From Mycolicibacterium sp. MU0050 (GTDB lineage Bacteria > Actinomycetota > Actinomycetes > Mycobacteriales > Mycobacteriaceae), in NCBI RefSeq assembly GCF_963378085.1, contig NZ_OY726395.1:2914001-2978000 (forward strand): a DNA stretch of 64,000 bases, written 5' to 3'. The notes under the pieces were generated by a model. That model searched no databases and was not told the DNA's origin. It saw only the letters and a list, made by a program, of their open reading frames with translations. The position numbers were made by a program, and so were the translations under genes. Below, piece by piece: positions 61,295 through 64,000 of the stretch (positions are counted from its first letter, which is position 1; every line of letters starts with the position of its first letter).

Positions 61295-61807
61295 GTGAGC
61301 CAGCCACAATCCATCGCCCCGATCGTGCGTCGCGCCCGCACCTCCGACGTGCCGGCGATCAAGCGTCTGGTGGACACCTACGCCGGCAAGATCCTGCTGG
61401 AGAAGAACCTGGTCACGCTGTATGAGGCGGTCCAGGAATTCTGGGTGGCCGAGCTCGACGGCGAGGTCGTCGGCTGCGGTGCCCTGCACGTGATGTGGTC
61501 GGATCTCGGCGAGGTCCGCACGGTCGCGGTCGACCCCAAGGTCAAGGGCCGCGGGGTCGGTCACGCCGTGGTGGAAAAGCTGCTCGAGGTGGCACGTGAG
61601 CTGGAACTCGAGCGGTTGTTCGTGCTCACCTTCGAGACGCAGTTCTTCAGCGCCCACGGCTTCCGCGAGATCGACGGCACCCCGGTGACCGCCGAGGTGT
61701 ACGAGGAGATGTGCCGCTCCTACGACATCGGCGTCGCCGAGTTCCTGGACCTGAGCTACGTCAAGCCCAACATCCTGGGCAACACCCGGATGCTGCTCGT
61801 CCTCTAG
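61295..61807 (+). CDS. argA: L-glutamate N-acetyltransferase
   Basis: A 170-residue GNAT acetyltransferase (Rv2747 counterpart) that acetylates the alpha-amino group of glutamate (or glutamine) to start arginine synthesis. The acetyl-CoA loop VKGRGVGHAVVEKL (near residues 85-100) and preceding strand VRTVAVDP are typical. The size is that of the short, kinase-less ArgA of mycobacteria. The GTG at 61295 follows a TACTGT box by 6 bases. It converges on ftsK with an 8-base gap. Confidence 0.93.
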   Translation: MSQPQSIAPIVRRARTSDVPAIKRLVDTYAGKILLEKNLVTLYEAVQEFWVAELDGEVVGCGALHVMWSDLGEVRTVAVDPKVKGRGVGHAVVEKLLEVARELELERLFVLTFETQFFSAHGFREIDGTPVTAEVYEEMCRSYDIGVAEFLDLSYVKPNILGNTRMLLVL

Positions 61808-61815
61808 CCCCGCCC

Positions 61816-64000
61816 CTAGAAGTCCGGCTCGTCGTCGGTGTCGGAGTCGGTGTCCTCGGCACCGCCGCCGCGGATCAGCGCCAGGGTGGCCGCCAGCTCG
61901 TCGGGTTTGACCAGCACCTCGCGCGCCTTGGAGCCCTCCGACGGCCCGACGATGTCGCGCGTCTCCATGAGGTCCATCAGCCGGCCCGCCTTGGCGAACC
62001 CGACCCGAAGCTTGCGCTGCAGCATCGAGGTGGAGCCGAACTGCGAGGACACGACGAGTTCGACGGCCTGCAGGAAGACATCGAGATCGTCGCCGATGTC
62101 GGGGTCGACATCCTTGCGCTCGCCCGCCTTCACCGCGGTCACGCCGTCGGTGTACTCCGGCTCGGCCTGCGCCTTGCAGGCCTCGACGACGGCCTGGATC
62201 TCCTCGTCGGTGATGAACGCGCCCTGCAGCCGGATGGGCTTGTTGGCGCCCATCGGCAGGAACAGGCCGTCGCCCATACCGATCAGCTTCTCGGCGCCCT
62301 GCTGGTCGAGGATGACGCGGCTGTCGGTGAGCGACGACGTCGCGAACGCCAGCCGCGACGGCACGTTGGTCTTGATCAAACCGGTCACCACGTCCACCGA
62401 CGGCCGCTGGGTGGCCAGCACCAGGTGGATGCCCGCGGCGCGCGCCTTCTGGGTGATCCGCACGATGGCGTCCTCGACGTCGCGCGGCGCGGTCATCATC
62501 AGGTCCGCGAGCTCGTCGACGATCGCCAGGATGTAGGGGTAGGGCTTGTACTCCCGGTTGCTGCCCAGCGGCGCGGTGATCTCGCCGGACCGCACCTTCT
62601 CGTTGAACACGTCGATGTGCCGCACCCGGGAGGCCTGCATGTCCTGGTAGCGCTGCTCCATCTCCTCGACCAGCCAGGCCAGCGCCGCGGCGGCCTTCTT
62701 CGGCTCGGTGATGATCGGGGTGATGAGGTGCGGAATCCCTTCGTACGGCGTGAGTTCCACCATCTTGGGGTCGATCAGGATCATCCTGACCTCCTCCGGG
62801 GTGGCCCGCGCCAGCAACGACACCAGCATCGAGTTGACGAAGCTGGACTTACCCGAACCCGTCGACCCGGCCACCAGCAGGTGCGGCATCTTCGCCAGGT
62901 TGGCCGAGATGAAGTCACCCTCGATGTCCTTGCCGAGCCCGATCACCAACGGGTGGTGGTCTTTTCGGGTCTCCGGGGCGGTCAGGACGTCGGCCAGCCG
63001 GACCATCTCCCGGTCGGTGTTGGGCACCTCGATGCCGACGGCGGACTTGCCGGGGATCGGGGCGAGCATCCGCACGCTCTCGGTGGCCACCGCGTAGGCG
63101 ATGTTGCGGTGCAGCGCGGTGATCTTCTCGACCTTGACCCCGGGGCCGAGTTCCACCTCGTAGCGGGTGACGGTCGGTCCGCGGGTGCAGCCGGTCACGG
63201 CCGCGTCGACCTTGAACTGTTGCAGCACCGAGGAAATGGAGTCGACCATCGCCTCGTTGGCCGCGCTGCGGCGCTTCGGCGGGTCGCCGGCGATCAGCAG
63301 GTCGAGAGTCGGCAGCACGTAGGGCCCCTCGACGACCCGGTCCAGCGCCTGGGTCACCGCGGGTATGGCGGCCGGCTTGCGCTTGCGCGGCTTGGGCGCC
63401 ACCGCCGGTTCGGGGACCGTCGGCGCGTCGTCGAGACTCGCGGGCGCCTCGTCGTCGAGCGGGTAGTTGTCGTAGGGGGTGCCGCCCGGCCACGACGGCG
63501 GCTCGTCCTGGTAGGCCGCGGGGTCGTCGTAGTAGCCGTCGGAGAAGTCCTCCGGATCGTCGTGGGCCACACCGGCGTCGTCGTGCTCGTCGTAGTCGTC
63601 GTCGTAGTAGTGGTCGTCGTCGTAGTCCCGGTGCAGTCGCGTGCTGAACATGTGGTGCAGGGTGGCGGGCACCTCGCGGATGGTGGTGCCGGTCAGCAGC
63701 AGCACGCCGAAGATCGCGCCGATGAACAGCAGCGGCGCGGCGATCCACACGGTCAGTCCGTCGGACAGCGGCCCGCCGATGGCGAATCCGACGAAGCCCG
63801 CCGCCTCCGAGCGTGCGGCCGGGTCATCGGGTGAGCCCGACCACAGGTGCCAGAGCCCGAGGGTCGGCAGGGCCACCATGGCCGCACCCAGAATCAGTCG
63901 GGGTCGGGCCTCGGGGTCCGGGGAGGTGCGCATCAGCACGATCGCGATCGTCGCGATCAGCACGGGCAGCAGCCCGACGGCCGACCCGACGATGCTCCGC
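61816..64000 (-). CDS. ftsK: DNA translocase FtsK, partial (N-terminus outside window)
   Basis: The C-terminal 727 residues of a cell-division DNA translocase; the start lies beyond 64000. The visible part begins inside the membrane domain (at least three helices in the first 140 codons), then an acidic Asp/Tyr-rich linker, then the motor domain. Walker [12 protein letters not shown] and Walker [14 protein letters not shown] are intact. The RecA-like motor is followed by the gamma winged helix ([31 protein letters not shown]), which reads KOPS-like sequences, and an acidic tail. argA converges on it. The protein acts at the septum during chromosome segregation. Confidence 0.96.
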   Translation of the reverse strand, partial: RSIVGSAVGLLPVLIATIAIVLMRTSPDPEARPRLILGAAMVALPTLGLWHLWSGSPDDPAARSEAAGFVGFAIGGPLSDGLTVWIAAPLLFIGAIFGVLLLTGTTIREVPATLHHMFSTRLHRDYDDDHYYDDDYDEHDDAGVAHDDPEDFSDGYYDDPAAYQDEPPSWPGGTPYDNYPLDDEAPASLDDAPTVPEPAVAPKPRKRKPAAIPAVTQALDRVVEGPYVLPTLDLLIAGDPPKRRSAANEAMVDSISSVLQQFKVDAAVTGCTRGPTVTRYEVELGPGVKVEKITALHRNIAYAVATESVRMLAPIPGKSAVGIEVPNTDREMVRLADVLTAPETRKDHHPLVIGLGKDIEGDFISANLAKMPHLLVAGSTGSGKSSFVNSMLVSLLARATPEEVRMILIDPKMVELTPYEGIPHLITPIITEPKKAAAALAWLVEEMEQRYQDMQASRVRHIDVFNEKVRSGEITAPLGSNREYKPYPYILAIVDELADLMMTAPRDVEDAIVRITQKARAAGIHLVLATQRPSVDVVTGLIKTNVPSRLAFATSSLTDSRVILDQQGAEKLIGMGDGLFLPMGANKPIRLQGAFITDEEIQAVVEACKAQAEPEYTDGVTAVKAGERKDVDPDIGDDLDVFLQAVELVVSSQFGSTSMLQRKLRVGFAKAGRLMDLMETRDIVGPSEGSKAREVLVKPDELAATLALIRGGGAEDTDSDTDDEPDF

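Noticed and set aside
63560..63625. GTC/GTA trinucleotide-rich run, at first sight a microsatellite
   Set aside because: It encodes the Asp/Tyr-rich linker of FtsK on the minus strand with mixed codons; similar runs at 35280-35310 encode Asp in the LGFP protein.
1..64000. Search by eye for CRISPR arrays, insertion-sequence ends, tRNA and rRNA genes
   Set aside because: No repeated 25-40 base units with spacers, no transposase frame and no tRNA cloverleaf or CCA-type end was recognised; a tRNA scan would be needed to exclude them fully.

Overview
The window is about 64 kb of high-GC (roughly 68-70%) actinobacterial chromosome. Gene content and order identify it as a Mycobacterium, most likely an environmental Mycolicibacterium-type species. 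Order matches the M. tuberculosis stretch from aftC (Rv2673) to ftsK (Rv2748c) almost gene for gene, but several M. tuberculosis neighbours are missing (for example sthA, the ars genes and PE_PGRS47). In their place are genes typical of saprophytic mycobacteria: a gluABCD glutamate importer, NhaA, a secreted lipase and a pyruvyl transferase. recA carries no intein. No tRNA, rRNA, CRISPR array, insertion sequence or prophage was seen. Coding density is very high, and no gap between genes exceeds about 300 bases.

Layout. 1-12.3 kb: arabinan synthesis (aftC, cut by the window edge), msrB, the end of the coproporphyrin-dependent haem route (hemE-hemY-hemQ), a DUF3000 protein and RNase D, dxs (isoprenoids) with a secreted lipase behind it, a pyruvyl transferase-like protein and nhaA. 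12.3-21.7 kb: a TrmA-type RNA methyltransferase coupled to a KimA-like permease, divergent from the two TrkA-like K+ subunits ceoB/ceoC, then small conserved membrane and OB-fold proteins, dut and cei. 21.7-30.6 kb: suhB, ppgK and the housekeeping regulators sigA, sigB and ideR with small conserved proteins between them. 30.6-37 kb: PAC2 and PhzF proteins, nrdR, the SOS pair chiZ/lexA and a large LGFP-repeat membrane protein. 37-42.8 kb: an acyl-CoA catabolic cluster (fadE20-like dehydrogenase, TetR regulator, fused double acyl-CoA dehydrogenase, DUF35 protein, thiolase-like protein). 42.8-50.4 kb: hflX, dapF, miaA, a LigB-like protein, a DUF349 protein and miaB. 50.5-55.3 kb: gluABCD converging on recX-recA. 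55.3-64 kb: small enzymes, then the envelope-stress operon clgR-pspA-pspM, pgsA, argA and ftsK (cut by the window edge).

How it works together. The window is rich in stress and genome-maintenance control. The SOS regulon shows as LexA boxes at lexA and recA, a weaker one at chiZ, and a PafBC-like element at recA. Envelope stress shows as ECF-type GGAAC/CGTT promoters at both sigB and clgR, plus a direct repeat of MprA-box type at sigB. Iron (IdeR) and nucleotide pools (NrdR, Dut) are also represented. Many genes start with TANNNT, 6-8 bases, then ATG or GTG, the mycobacterial leaderless arrangement. Two regulatory observations stand out: a perfect 15-bp inverted repeat containing an ideal CRP site between two divergent promoters (20971-21004), and divergent leaderless promoters whose -10 boxes share bases (dut and the DUF3093 gene). 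I found no clearly new multi-gene system. The best candidates for follow-up are the KimA-like permease beside ceoBC and the thiolase/DUF35/double dehydrogenase cluster.
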